From Jatrophihabitans sp035642535 (lineage in GTDB: Bacteria > Actinomycetota > Actinomycetes > Mycobacteriales > Jatrophihabitantaceae): 64,000 nt of DNA. A program made the position numbers and the translations under genes. How positions within the stretch are numbered: position 1 is the first letter of the stretch; every line of letters begins with the position of its first letter. The notes below the pieces were generated by a model. It made no database searches. It worked only from the letters and a program-made list of their open reading frames with translations, and had not been told where the DNA came from. Below, in pieces: positions 34,410 through 42,603 of this stretch. The stretch lies in assembly GCA_035642535.1 (NCBI GenBank), contig DASQSE010000016.1:1-64000 (forward strand), written 5' to 3'.

Positions 34410-35096
34410 ATGGCTGACGTCAAGACCACCCGGCACTACGACGTCAGCCGACGCCGTGAGCAAGCCGCTCGCACCCAGGACGCCGTGCTCACAGCGGCGC
34501 GCCGGCTGCTCCTCGAGGACGGCTACGCGGCCACCACGGTGGCGCGCATTGCCGCCGAGGCAGGCACTTCCGTGGACACGGTGTACAAGGGGTTCGGGGG
34601 CAAGTCCGGCATCGTGCGCGCGCTCTGGCAACGTGGCCTGGCCGGCCGCGGACCGGTGCCCGCCCCGGTGCGATCGGACGCGCTCAGCTCGACCGAAACA
34701 GATCCAGTTCGGGTGCTGCGCGGCTGGGGACAGTTCACTGCCGAACTCGGCCCCGAGGGTGCGCCGATCATGCTGCTCATCCGCGCAGCATCGGCCACCG
34801 ACCCCGACATGGCCGCACTGCTGGCCGAGGCGGACGACCAACGCCGAACGCGCATGCGACACAACGCCCGACGACTCAAGCGCCGCGGCTGGCTCCGCCC
34901 CGGCATCACCCTCGCGCAGGCAACCGACATCCTCTGGACCTACAGCTCCGCCGAGCTCTACGAGCTGCTGGTCATCAAGTCCGGCTGGCCGGCCGATCGA
35001 TACGGCCAGCTCGTCGCGGACGCGCTCATCGCCGCGCTCCTGCCGGAGACCTACAGACCCACCGGCGGCGGGCGTGACCGTCGGGCCGTCGGCTGA
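34410..35096 (+). CDS. TetR-family transcriptional regulator, 228 aa
   Basis: The DNA-binding domain is standard: RTQDAVLTAARRLLLEDGYA, then ARIAAEAGTSVDTVYKGFGG (about residues 20-65), where SVDTVYKGF is the recognition helix. The C-terminal helical domain carries a ligand-binding part with WLRPGITLAQATDILWTYSS. ATG at 34410 is preferred over 34398 because the palindrome covers the earlier one. Divergent from the SnoaL/NmrA operon, with a likely operator between them. Confidence 0.9.
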   Translation: MADVKTTRHYDVSRRREQAARTQDAVLTAARRLLLEDGYAATTVARIAAEAGTSVDTVYKGFGGKSGIVRALWQRGLAGRGPVPAPVRSDALSSTETDPVRVLRGWGQFTAELGPEGAPIMLLIRAASATDPDMAALLAEADDQRRTRMRHNARRLKRRGWLRPGITLAQATDILWTYSSAELYELLVIKSGWPADRYGQLVADALIAALLPETYRPTGGGRDRRAVG

Positions 35097-35145
35097 GCGG
35101 CGCTACAAGATCAACAGCACGAACGCGGCTGCTGACCCAGCCGTG

Positions 35146-35445
35146 TCACCCGCCTGAGGCCTTCGCCTCGGCGACGATCTCGAAGACCGTCTCGTCCGGC
35201 TCGACGGTGAAGCCGCCTTCGATGCCCGCACTCATGCTCGGCAGGAGAATCTCGTTGCGGAACTTCTCCCAGCTCTCCTGCGAGTCGTGCACCGCCGCGA
35301 TCGTCCAGCCATCCGCCGAAGGGCCGGCAACGTGGTAGAGCTGCCCTTCGGGCAGACGTCCGTCTGCTGGATGCACTGCCGCGATCGACGCGTCGTACTG
35401 TTCCTTGGCGCCACCGGCGAACTTGTGGACGACGTCGTATGCCAT
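35146..35445 (-). CDS. small alpha/beta (ABM-like) hypothetical protein, 99 aa
   Basis: The protein starts MAYDVVHKFAGGAKEQYDAS, has LYHVAGPSADGWTIAAVHDS as a strand-turn-strand core and ends TVFEIVAEAKASGG. It looks like a ferredoxin-fold small protein of the antibiotic biosynthesis monooxygenase/DUF type, probably a dimer. ATG 35445 has GGGGGTACG about 6 bases ahead. The function is not known. Confidence 0.65.
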   Translation of the reverse strand: MAYDVVHKFAGGAKEQYDASIAAVHPADGRLPEGQLYHVAGPSADGWTIAAVHDSQESWEKFRNEILLPSMSAGIEGGFTVEPDETVFEIVAEAKASGG

Positions 35446-35617
35446 GGCCGTACCCCCGTTTCTTATGCGGAAGGGACCGGGAATGGTCCACCCCGCGAAC
35501 GCAACCGAACGGTACCCCGGATGCATGCCCGGTCAACATGCACGACCGGCGAGGTAATGCAGACGAACCGGGACGATCGTCGTTTGTGGCACCCGAACTT
35601 GCTACTGATCTCCGAGA

Positions 35618-36532
35618 TCAGCGGGCGGCGCGCTGGGGGCGAGCGAGTTCGACGAGCAACCCGGGGTGATCGGTCGTGCCGTGCATGTCGATGACTGCGC
35701 GCGATCGCAAGGCGAATCCCGGGCTCGTCACGATGTCCTGACGCGCGCCGTCGTCAGTGCGCTGATACCCGTCCGGCACGCAGGACTGCGGCTCGGGTGC
35801 GTCACCGACCGGGAGATTCAGGTCGGCGCCGAGAACGACGGGGTCGTCGCCGTTCTGACTGCGCACCATCGGCACGGCCGACGTCAAGAGGTAGCGGCAT
35901 TGGGCGAACGCGAGCGTCGTGCTGGTGCTTGCTGCGTGCGTGGTGCAGGCGATGAACTCGGTGGCTACGTCGATGCACAGCCAGACCCGCTCCTCGGGAT
36001 CGCCGGGGTCCTGCATCGGATATCCGCCGCTGTAGCTGCGATAGGCGGAGGCGGAGGACGGCATCCGGGCGAGCACGCCGATGCCGTATCGCTCACCGTC
36101 TTGGCACCGGTACGGACCGTTGGTCCGGCGGTCGGCGGCCGCCTTGAAGGCCGAGGCGATCACCGCGCCGCGGTAGGTGCTCGACATCGCCCGCGCCAGC
36201 ACCGACACGTCGCCGCGGCAGATCTCGTTGAGCGTGACGATGTCGGGCCGCTGGTCGCGGATCAGCCCGGCGGCCGCATCGACGGCTCGTCCGGTGAAGC
36301 AGTCGGCGAGCCCGCTATCGCAGAGGTTCAGTTGCAGCTCTCGCAGGGCCGGACCGCTGACCCGGCCCGATATCGTCCAGTGAATTACACCTTCGTCGAA
36401 ACCGGCCTCCTGGCGGGCAGTTGCCGAACCGGTCAGCCAGACGACAGAAGAGACCAGGCAGCACCAAGTGGCCAATGCCTTCCATGGGCAGCGGAATCGA
36501 CCAGCCGTGCGACGGCGAAATACAACGACCAC
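35618..36532 (-). CDS. secreted endonuclease/exonuclease/phosphatase (EEP)-family protein, 304 aa
   Basis: A signal anchor at residues about 17-40 (WKALATWCCLVSSVVWLTGS) leads to the EEP fold: LQLNLCDSG, the metal site PDIVTLNEIC (Glu), YGIGVLARMPSS, AACTTHAAS, VVLGADLNLPVGDAPEP (Asp-Leu-Asn metal and catalytic part) and the ending TTDHPGLLVEL (Asp-His pair). The family includes DNase I-like and phosphodiesterase enzymes that act on nucleic acids or lipids outside the cell. Start GTG 36532 is the longest credible one. It lies on the same strand just behind the deaminase gene, but its role with that operon is not evident. Confidence 0.85.
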   Translation of the reverse strand: MVVVFRRRTAGRFRCPWKALATWCCLVSSVVWLTGSATARQEAGFDEGVIHWTISGRVSGPALRELQLNLCDSGLADCFTGRAVDAAAGLIRDQRPDIVTLNEICRGDVSVLARAMSSTYRGAVIASAFKAAADRRTNGPYRCQDGERYGIGVLARMPSSASAYRSYSGGYPMQDPGDPEERVWLCIDVATEFIACTTHAASTSTTLAFAQCRYLLTSAVPMVRSQNGDDPVVLGADLNLPVGDAPEPQSCVPDGYQRTDDGARQDIVTSPGFALRSRAVIDMHGTTDHPGLLVELARPQRAAR

Positions 36533-36571
36533 CTCAGCGTAGCCGTCACGATCCGGCGCAGTGGGCCTCGA

Positions 36572-37051
36572 TTACTTGCCGACCGAGTCCCCTGCGTCGG
36601 GTTCCCCGATGTCCTCGTTCCACAACGTCGGGTACGCGGCGATGAACTCGCTCATCATCTGCACGCAATCGGCGTCGTCGAGCACCACGACCTCGACGCC
36701 GTGCTGCCGCAGCAGGTCCTCGGCACCGAGGAACGTCTTGTTCTCGCCGATGACGACGCGCGGAATCTTGTACAGCAGCATCGCGCCCGTGCACATGTGG
36801 CACGGCGCGAGCGTGGTGTACATCGTCGACCGCGCATACGTCGTCGCGGGCAGCCGGCCGGCATTCTCGAGCGCGTCCGTCTCACCGTGCCGGATCGCAC
36901 TGCCCTGCTGCACGCGCCGGTTGTGGCCGCGGCCCACGACCTCGCCGTCGACGACGAGCACCGCGCCGATGGGTATGCCGCCCTCGGCCAGCCCGGCCCG
37001 CGCCTCGGCGACGGCCGCCGCGAGGAACTGGGGATCGGCTTCGGGGTTCAT
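36572..37051 (-). CDS. Fcy1-type cytosine deaminase, 159 aa
   Basis: Converts cytosine to uracil plus ammonia in pyrimidine salvage. The zinc and catalytic residues stand exactly as in the yeast enzyme I know: H55 and E57 in IRHGETDALENAG, C84 and C87 in LAPCHMCTGAM, with spacing 29 between the His and the first Cys as in yeast. Other near-identical stretches are GRGHNRRVQQGSA, RVVIGENKTFL and the C-terminal WNEDIGEPD. Length is that of the fungal enzyme, unlike the larger bacterial CodA. ATG 37051 has GGAGG upstream. It follows the permease gene by 19 bases, so the imported compound is probably cytosine or a cytosine nucleoside. Confidence 0.9.
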   Translation of the reverse strand: MNPEADPQFLAAAVAEARAGLAEGGIPIGAVLVVDGEVVGRGHNRRVQQGSAIRHGETDALENAGRLPATTYARSTMYTTLAPCHMCTGAMLLYKIPRVVIGENKTFLGAEDLLRQHGVEVVVLDDADCVQMMSEFIAAYPTLWNEDIGEPDAGDSVGK

Positions 37052-37070
37052 TTCGTCCTCCTCAATCGGC

Positions 37071-37964
37071 TCAGAGGCGCCGGTACGGCTTGAGGTACGC
37101 ACCCGGATAGGCGACATTGCGTCCGGACGCGGCGAGCGCGGCGATCACAACGACGTAGGGCGCCGCAATCATGATCTCGCGTGGCACATGTGCGAACGTA
37201 TCGGTGATCGCCAACTGCAACTGCAGCGCGTCGATCCCGGCGAACAGCAGTGCGCCTACGACTGCCCCCCAGATGCGCCAGCGTCCGAAGATCACCAGTG
37301 CGATCGCCACCCAGCCGCGACCGTTGGTGATGTTCAGGGTGAACGTGCCGACCATCGCCAGCGTCAGGAACGCACCGCCGACGGCCATCAGCACGCCGCC
37401 GATCAACAACGCCGCGTAGCGCGTGCGCGCCACGCTGATGCCTGCGACATCGGCGGCCTCCGGATTCTCGCCCACCGCGCGGATCCGCAAGCCGAATCCG
37501 GTGCGGGTCAGCAACCACGCGAGGAACGGCACCACGACGAAGAAGCCGATGTAGGTCAGCAGGTATTGGCTGGCGATCGGCGTGTGCTGGAACAGCTGCG
37601 GGAACGGCTTGATGTAGACGCTGGCGCCGCTGTACAGCAGCCGGTTGCTGAAGTCGCACAACGCGATCAGCAGCAGCGTCGTGCCGATCCCGGAGACATG
37701 CTGGTTGACTCCGAGCGTGACCGTCAGCAACCCCATCAGCAGCGCGGCCACGACACCGGCGCCGATAGCGGCCACGAGGCCCACCCAGGGCGAACCGGTG
37801 TGGTCCGCGACGGTGAACCCGACGAACGCGCCGCTGTACATCGTGCCCTCGATGCCGAGGTTGAGGACGCCCGCGCGCTCGGTCACGACCTCGCCGGCCG
37901 CCGCGTAGACGAGCACCGTCGCGCTCACGAACATCGCGGTGATCAGATCGGGAATGTCGATCAA
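37071..37964 (-). CDS. nucleoside/base ABC-importer permease 2 (BmpC/NupQ-like), 297 aa
   Basis: A multi-pass inner-membrane protein of the BPD-type found with BMP lipoproteins. The first helix starts IDIPDLITAMFVSATVLVYA, then TERAGVLNLGIEGTMYSGAF, the hallmark of this permease class, and the coupling region RIRAVGENPEAADVAGISVA. About nine helices can be placed. The start is TTG 37964, overlapping the TGA of the preceding permease as TTGA, with GGGAGGAGG upstream, so translation is coupled. It acts with the other permease, ATPase and lipoprotein. Confidence 0.9.
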   Translation of the reverse strand: MIDIPDLITAMFVSATVLVYAAAGEVVTERAGVLNLGIEGTMYSGAFVGFTVADHTGSPWVGLVAAIGAGVVAALLMGLLTVTLGVNQHVSGIGTTLLLIALCDFSNRLLYSGASVYIKPFPQLFQHTPIASQYLLTYIGFFVVVPFLAWLLTRTGFGLRIRAVGENPEAADVAGISVARTRYAALLIGGVLMAVGGAFLTLAMVGTFTLNITNGRGWVAIALVIFGRWRIWGAVVGALLFAGIDALQLQLAITDTFAHVPREIMIAAPYVVVIAALAASGRNVAYPGAYLKPYRRL

Positions 37965-39070
37965 CGCAGCACCTCCTCCCGGGAGGCGACCCTGGCCATG
38001 GTCGCGGCCGCCTTTCTCCGGCGACTCAGCACCGGTCGGTAGCGCCGCAGCACGAGGATGCCGACCGTCACGAGCAGCAGCGTCGCGGTGACGACCTGGC
38101 CCATCTGCGGCGGGAGTTGCAGCACGAGCGAGGCGGAGTCGGCCCCGACGACGATGTCGCCGAGCAGCAGCGCGACGAGCACCACACCGATCGGGGTCAG
38201 CGCCGCAAGGGTCGCGACGACGATGCCGGTGTAGCCGAAGCCGGCCGAGATCTCGCCGGTGAGCTGGCCCTGTAGCCCGCAAACCTGGCTCACGCCGCCC
38301 ATGCCCGCGATCGCGCCGCTGACCAGTGCGGACGAGAGCATGGTGCGCTCGACGCTCACGCCGTTGAAGCGCGCACCGGCCGAGGTGAGTCCGACGGCGC
38401 GCAGCCGCAGGCCGGTGGCGGTGCGGGCGAGCACCAGCCAGGCGAGAGCCGCGAGCCCCAGGGCAACGGCGAAGCCGAGATGCACGCGGGTGCCCGGGAT
38501 GATCTTCGGAAAGTTGTAGCCGGAGCCGATGTAGGCGGACTCGGGGAACTGATTCACCGGGTTGCGCCACGGACCGTTGAGCAGGCCCTGCACGCAGAGC
38601 AGCGCAACCGGGTTCAGCAGCAACGTTGTCACCACTTCGTCGATGCGGAACCCGACCCGCAGCAGCGCGGGGACGAGGATCCACAGCGCGCCCGCAACGG
38701 CGCCCGCGGCGAGCGCGAACGGGATTGCGACCGGCGCCGGCAACCCGTCGAACGTCGTCCCGGCCCAGGTCGCCGCAATCGCGCCGGCGAGGAACTGTCC
38801 TTCGGCGCCGATGTTGTAGAAGCCGGCGCGGAAGGCGATCGCGACCGCCAGGCCGGTGAAAAGCAGCGGCGTCGACGTGAGCAGCACCTCGCCGAGCGAG
38901 TCACCGCTCGTGAGCGGCCAGATCACGTAGCGCCGGTATGCCGCCATCGGGTTGGCGCCGGCCCAGCGGATCGGACCGGCGGTGAGCAGGTAGGTGATCG
39001 CGATGGCGCAGCAGATGAGTAACGGTGCCAACCAGCGCGGCTCGCGGCTGCGCAGGACGAGCCGGATCAT
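37961..39070 (-). CDS. nucleoside/base ABC-importer permease 1 (BmpB/NupP-like), 369 aa
   Basis: Membrane helices begin at about residue 10 (WLAPLLICCAIAITYLLTAG). The region AGFYNIGAEGQFLAGAIAAT corresponds to the class signature, and the coupling segment is RLRAVGLTSAGARFNGVSVE. The ninth or tenth helix ends near LLLVTVGILVLRRYR, with a basic cytosolic tail. ATG at 39070 is in the ATGA overlap with the ATPase stop, and its own stop overlaps the next permease's TTG. It forms the channel with permease 2. Confidence 0.92.
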   Translation of the reverse strand: MIRLVLRSREPRWLAPLLICCAIAITYLLTAGPIRWAGANPMAAYRRYVIWPLTSGDSLGEVLLTSTPLLFTGLAVAIAFRAGFYNIGAEGQFLAGAIAATWAGTTFDGLPAPVAIPFALAAGAVAGALWILVPALLRVGFRIDEVVTTLLLNPVALLCVQGLLNGPWRNPVNQFPESAYIGSGYNFPKIIPGTRVHLGFAVALGLAALAWLVLARTATGLRLRAVGLTSAGARFNGVSVERTMLSSALVSGAIAGMGGVSQVCGLQGQLTGEISAGFGYTGIVVATLAALTPIGVVLVALLLGDIVVGADSASLVLQLPPQMGQVVTATLLLVTVGILVLRRYRPVLSRRRKAAATMARVASREEVLR

Positions 39071-40602
39071 GCTGCGGCTCCCGTCATGAGCAGGCCGAGC
39101 CCTTCCGGTGTCGCGTCCGCCGCCGCGAGCTCGCCCGTGACTCGTCCCTCGAACAGCACGACGAGCCGGTCGCACAGGGCGAGCAGTTCCTCGAGGTCCT
39201 CCGACACCAACAAGACGCCGGTGCCGACCTTGCGAAGATCGAGCAGCTGGCGGTGGACGTACTCCGCAGCGCCGACGTCCAGACCTCGGGTGGGCTGGGC
39301 GACGACGACCACTTTCGGCTCGCGCGTCAGCACACGTGCCAGGAGGACCTTCTGCACGTTGCCGCCCGACAGCGACGCGACGGTGTCGGTGGGCTGTGCC
39401 TTGATGTCGAAGCGTCGGATCACATTCTCGGCATAATCACGCATTCGCCGGCGGTCGAGGAAGGGTCCGCGGCGGAACTCGGCGAGGTGTTCGAAGACGA
39501 GGTTCTGCTCGACGCTGAGGTCGGTGAGCAGCGTGCCCTGCCGGTCTTCGTGAATGCGGCCGAGTCCGGCGGCGATCATCTCCTGCGGCCCGCCGCCGGT
39601 CACGTCGCGACCGTCCACTCGGACTCGGCCGTCGGCCGGTCTCTCGATACCGCACAAGACATCGACGAGCTGCCGTTGACCGTTGCCGGAGACCCCGGCG
39701 ATCCCGACGATCTCGCCCGCGTGCACCTGCAACGTCACGTCGTCGACGGCGTTGCGTCCGCGCCCGGCCACCGTCAAGTGCGCTACATCGAGCACCGGAC
39801 GGGCTGCCGCAACCGACGCGACCGCGCTCTCCCGCTCGACGCCGAGTGTCGGCCGTCCGACCATCAGCTCGGCGAGGTGGCGCGGCTCGACACCGGTTGC
39901 GTCGATGGTGTCGATGACGCGCCCGCGGCGCAGCACGCTGACGCGGTCGCTGACGGAGGTGACCTCGCGCAGTTTGTGGCTGATGAACAGCACGCCCAGC
40001 CCTTGCGAGGTGATCCGGCGGATCGTCGTGAACAGGGCCTGGACGTCCTGAGGCACCAGCACCGCGGTCGGTTCGTCGAGGATGAGGACCCGGCAGTCGT
40101 GGTAGAGCGCCTTCAGGATCTCGACGCGTTGCTGCTCGCCGACCGACAGCCGCCCGACGCGCGCGTCCGGGTCGATCGTGACGCCCAGCCGATCCGCTGC
40201 GGCGAGCACCTTCTTGCGCGCCGCGCCGAGATCGATCGGGCCCAGCCCCGCGCCGGAGAGCATGACGTTCTCGGTCACGGTCATCGGCTTCACGAGCGAG
40301 AAGTGCTGCGTGACCATTCCGATCCCATTGCGGATCGCGTCCCGCGGCGATGTGATCGTCGTGGGCGCGCCATCGATCAGGATCTCGCCGCGGTCCGCCC
40401 GGGTGAGCCCGTAGAGGATGCGCATCAGCGTGGTCTTGCCGGCGCCGTTCTCCCCGAGCAAGGCGTGGACCTCGCCCTGGCGCAAGGTGAGGTCCACGCC
40501 GTCGTTGGCGACCAGGTCACCGAACGACTTCCGGATCGCCCGCAACTCGACAAGCGGCACGTCACCGGCCGAACTCGCCGCGAGCGACGCTTCTCCGGTC
40601 AT
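39067..40602 (-). CDS. ABC importer ATPase with two nucleotide-binding domains (BmpA/RbsA-type), 511 aa
   Basis: Walker A in the first half is GENGAGKTTLMRILYG, with Q loop and LSVGEQQRVEILKALYHDCR (signature) then VLILDEPTAVL (Walker B). The second half has a degenerate P-loop GVSGNGQRQLVDVL and LSGGNVQKVLLARVLTREPK, typical of RbsA-like sugar and nucleoside ATPases, where the second site is weakened. It energises import from the cytosolic side. ATG 40602 follows the lipoprotein stop by 15 bases. ATGA overlap with permease 1. Confidence 0.94.
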   Translation of the reverse strand: MTGEASLAASSAGDVPLVELRAIRKSFGDLVANDGVDLTLRQGEVHALLGENGAGKTTLMRILYGLTRADRGEILIDGAPTTITSPRDAIRNGIGMVTQHFSLVKPMTVTENVMLSGAGLGPIDLGAARKKVLAAADRLGVTIDPDARVGRLSVGEQQRVEILKALYHDCRVLILDEPTAVLVPQDVQALFTTIRRITSQGLGVLFISHKLREVTSVSDRVSVLRRGRVIDTIDATGVEPRHLAELMVGRPTLGVERESAVASVAAARPVLDVAHLTVAGRGRNAVDDVTLQVHAGEIVGIAGVSGNGQRQLVDVLCGIERPADGRVRVDGRDVTGGGPQEMIAAGLGRIHEDRQGTLLTDLSVEQNLVFEHLAEFRRGPFLDRRRMRDYAENVIRRFDIKAQPTDTVASLSGGNVQKVLLARVLTREPKVVVVAQPTRGLDVGAAEYVHRQLLDLRKVGTGVLLVSEDLEELLALCDRLVVLFEGRVTGELAAADATPEGLGLLMTGAAA

Positions 40603-40617
40603 GAGGGGCGTCCGCCT

Positions 40618-41688
40618 TCAGTTCTTGATGGTGACGGAGCCCGCGGGCGTCTTCTCGTTCACCGGAGTGGCGAACGCGCCCGACTTCATCTCCTGCTCCT
40701 TCGCCTGGATCTTGGTGATCAGGTCAGCGGGGATGCCGCCCTTCACCGATGTGTTGAACGGTGAAAGCGACGAGCCGCCGTTCTTCAGGAAGCTGAACTG
40801 CGCGAGGTTCGCGTCCTTGAACGTCCCGTTGCGAACCTGCTTCAGCACGGCCTCGACGGTCGGGCCCATGTCCCAGAGCACGCTCGTCATCACCGACTGC
40901 GGACCCTCGCTCTTCTGGTCGCCCATGCAACCGATCGAGCGCAGCCCCTTCTCCTTCGCGGCGGCGATGACGCCGGCCCGCTCTGCGAAGAGGACGTCTG
41001 CTCCGGCAGAGACCTGCGCGAGCGCGGCTTGCTTCGCCTTGGCCGGGTCGAACCACGAGTTGATGAAGCTGACCTTGACGGTCACGTTGTCGTTGATCGA
41101 CTGCGCGCCGGCGATGAAACCGTTGACGATGCGGTTGACCTCGGGAACCGGATAGCCACCGACGACCCCAAGGACGTTCGACGTGGTCACACCGGCCGCG
41201 AGCATGCCGGCGAGGTAGGCCGGGTCGTGGATCCAGTTGTCGAACACGGCCAGGTTGGGAGCTTGCTGCTTCTCGCCCGAGCCGAAGACGAACGCGATGT
41301 CCGGATAGTCCTTCGCCACTTTCCGTACCGCTGCCTCGTTGCCGAACGCGTCACCGAAGATGACATCCGGCTGCTCGTTCTGGGCGATGTCGCGCAACGT
41401 GCGCTCCATCCCGCCGGAGTAGCCGATGTTGTCGACGTGCTTGTACGTGATCTCCCCGGCATCTGCCGCGTGTTGCAGCGCAGCGTGGATGACCCCGTCC
41501 CAGGGCTCCTCGATGGGCGTCGCGAAGGCTCCGTACACGAGCAGTTGCTGCGTGGCGGGACCCGATCCGGAAGGCGGTTGACTGTTTGATGTCTGGTCGC
41601 CGGTCGTGCCGCCGCACGCGGCTACCGAGGCGACAGTTACGAGTGCGAGTGCGGCGATGGCGTACCGGCGCCACCAGGCTGCGGCCAT
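40618..41688 (-). CDS. BMP-family substrate-binding lipoprotein, 356 aa
   Basis: It captures the substrate outside the membrane. The signal has the lipobox VASVAACGG, with C25 as the lipidated residue. Mature part: LLVYGAFATPIEEPWDGVIH, then DNIGYSGGMERTLRDIAQNE, DVIFGDAFGNEAAVRKVAKD, DIAFVFGSGE and FSFLKNGGSSLSPFNTSVKG. These match PnrA/BMP purine-nucleoside receptors. ATG 41688 with AGGAGGAG about 5 bases ahead. First gene of the operon; the neighbour deaminase implies cytosine or related compounds as ligand, but a purine nucleoside cannot be excluded. Confidence 0.93.
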   Translation of the reverse strand: MAAAWWRRYAIAALALVTVASVAACGGTTGDQTSNSQPPSGSGPATQQLLVYGAFATPIEEPWDGVIHAALQHAADAGEITYKHVDNIGYSGGMERTLRDIAQNEQPDVIFGDAFGNEAAVRKVAKDYPDIAFVFGSGEKQQAPNLAVFDNWIHDPAYLAGMLAAGVTTSNVLGVVGGYPVPEVNRIVNGFIAGAQSINDNVTVKVSFINSWFDPAKAKQAALAQVSAGADVLFAERAGVIAAAKEKGLRSIGCMGDQKSEGPQSVMTSVLWDMGPTVEAVLKQVRNGTFKDANLAQFSFLKNGGSSLSPFNTSVKGGIPADLITKIQAKEQEMKSGAFATPVNEKTPAGSVTIKN

Positions 41689-41848
41689 GGCTCCTCCTGA
41701 CCCGGAACCGGAAGATTGCTGGATACCGCCGAACCTCCCACCGCACCAGGTCATGGGACAGGTGCCGAAGGCACACACCCAGTGGGTCCGACGGCCCACC
41801 AATTCGGTTGCCTGGGACATTCCCGACGCGGTTTGCGGACGCCGCAGC

Positions 41849-42469
41849 TCAGTGGCCGATCGAGCTCAACCACTTCGGGTGATGCTGGGCCGCCCACGAG
41901 CGCCGCACGCGTCCGTGGACCATCGCGTTGAGCGCGTGCCTGGTGGCTGGATTGATCACCGCCATGAAGACGTGCGCGCCGACCAGTGCACCGGTGAGTA
42001 GCGCGAACGCCGCGTGCAAGCCGCCTGCCGCGTCGTCGAACAGCGCGTGGAGGCCGCTCCCGATGAGCCCGGTGACGGACCCGGCCAGGGCCCACGCCAT
42101 CATCTTCTGGCCGGCGTTGAACATCCCCCACTGCGGTTCCGGCTGCCGGTGCAACGGGTGCCGAATCCGGCCCGCGAGCCACTGCCGGTCGGTGTGATCC
42201 AGGCGCAACAACGCGGTAGCGGCGCGAACCAGGCTGCGCCGGTCACCGAAGATCACGATGACGAGCGCGCCCACGGTCAGCGCAACGACAGCGGCAACGT
42301 GCACGACGAGCATCGGTCCGGACCCGTCGTCGCCCAGCGCCAGCCCCGACAGTGCTGCAACCGCCAGCATCGAGACTGTCCACCAATGTCCGAACCGTTC
42401 CGTCAAGCCGAATCGGTGGACCCAGTCCGGATTCGCGCCGAGCTGCCCGGATCTTGCCGTTGCGGCCAT
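41849..42469 (-). CDS. FdnI-like cytochrome b556 (formate dehydrogenase gamma-type) protein, 206 aa
   Basis: A four-helix diheme-type cytochrome b: RFGLTERFGHWWTVSMLAVA (His ligand region, helix 1), MLVVHVAAVVALTVGALVIV (helix 2), WALAGSVTGLIGSGLHALFD (helix 3), LLTGALVGAHVFMAVINPAT (helix 4), and the tail NAMVHGRVRRSWAAQHHPKW, a strong match to FdnI/FdoI ends. It links quinones to a catalytic subunit at the membrane. No alpha or beta subunit lies beside it; the molybdoenzyme at 27833 is 12 kb away. It is divergent from the metal ATPase at 42604. Confidence 0.87.
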   Translation of the reverse strand: MAATARSGQLGANPDWVHRFGLTERFGHWWTVSMLAVAALSGLALGDDGSGPMLVVHVAAVVALTVGALVIVIFGDRRSLVRAATALLRLDHTDRQWLAGRIRHPLHRQPEPQWGMFNAGQKMMAWALAGSVTGLIGSGLHALFDDAAGGLHAAFALLTGALVGAHVFMAVINPATRHALNAMVHGRVRRSWAAQHHPKWLSSIGH

Positions 42470-42603
42470 GACGAATCACCTCCGTCGCCTCCATGCAACC
42501 CACGTCCGTGATCAACCAACAAGAGGCGAACGGCCCAGCCCGCGCGCGGGTGCGGGTCGAATGGCCTCTGCACTCGGGCTCCGACAGGAGCAAGGGTGGA
42601 TGC

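Noticed and set aside
36561..38042. 493-codon plus-strand frame opposite the deaminase and permease genes
   Set aside because: It is an antisense shadow with no start signal; the minus-strand genes are linked by coupling overlaps and known motifs.
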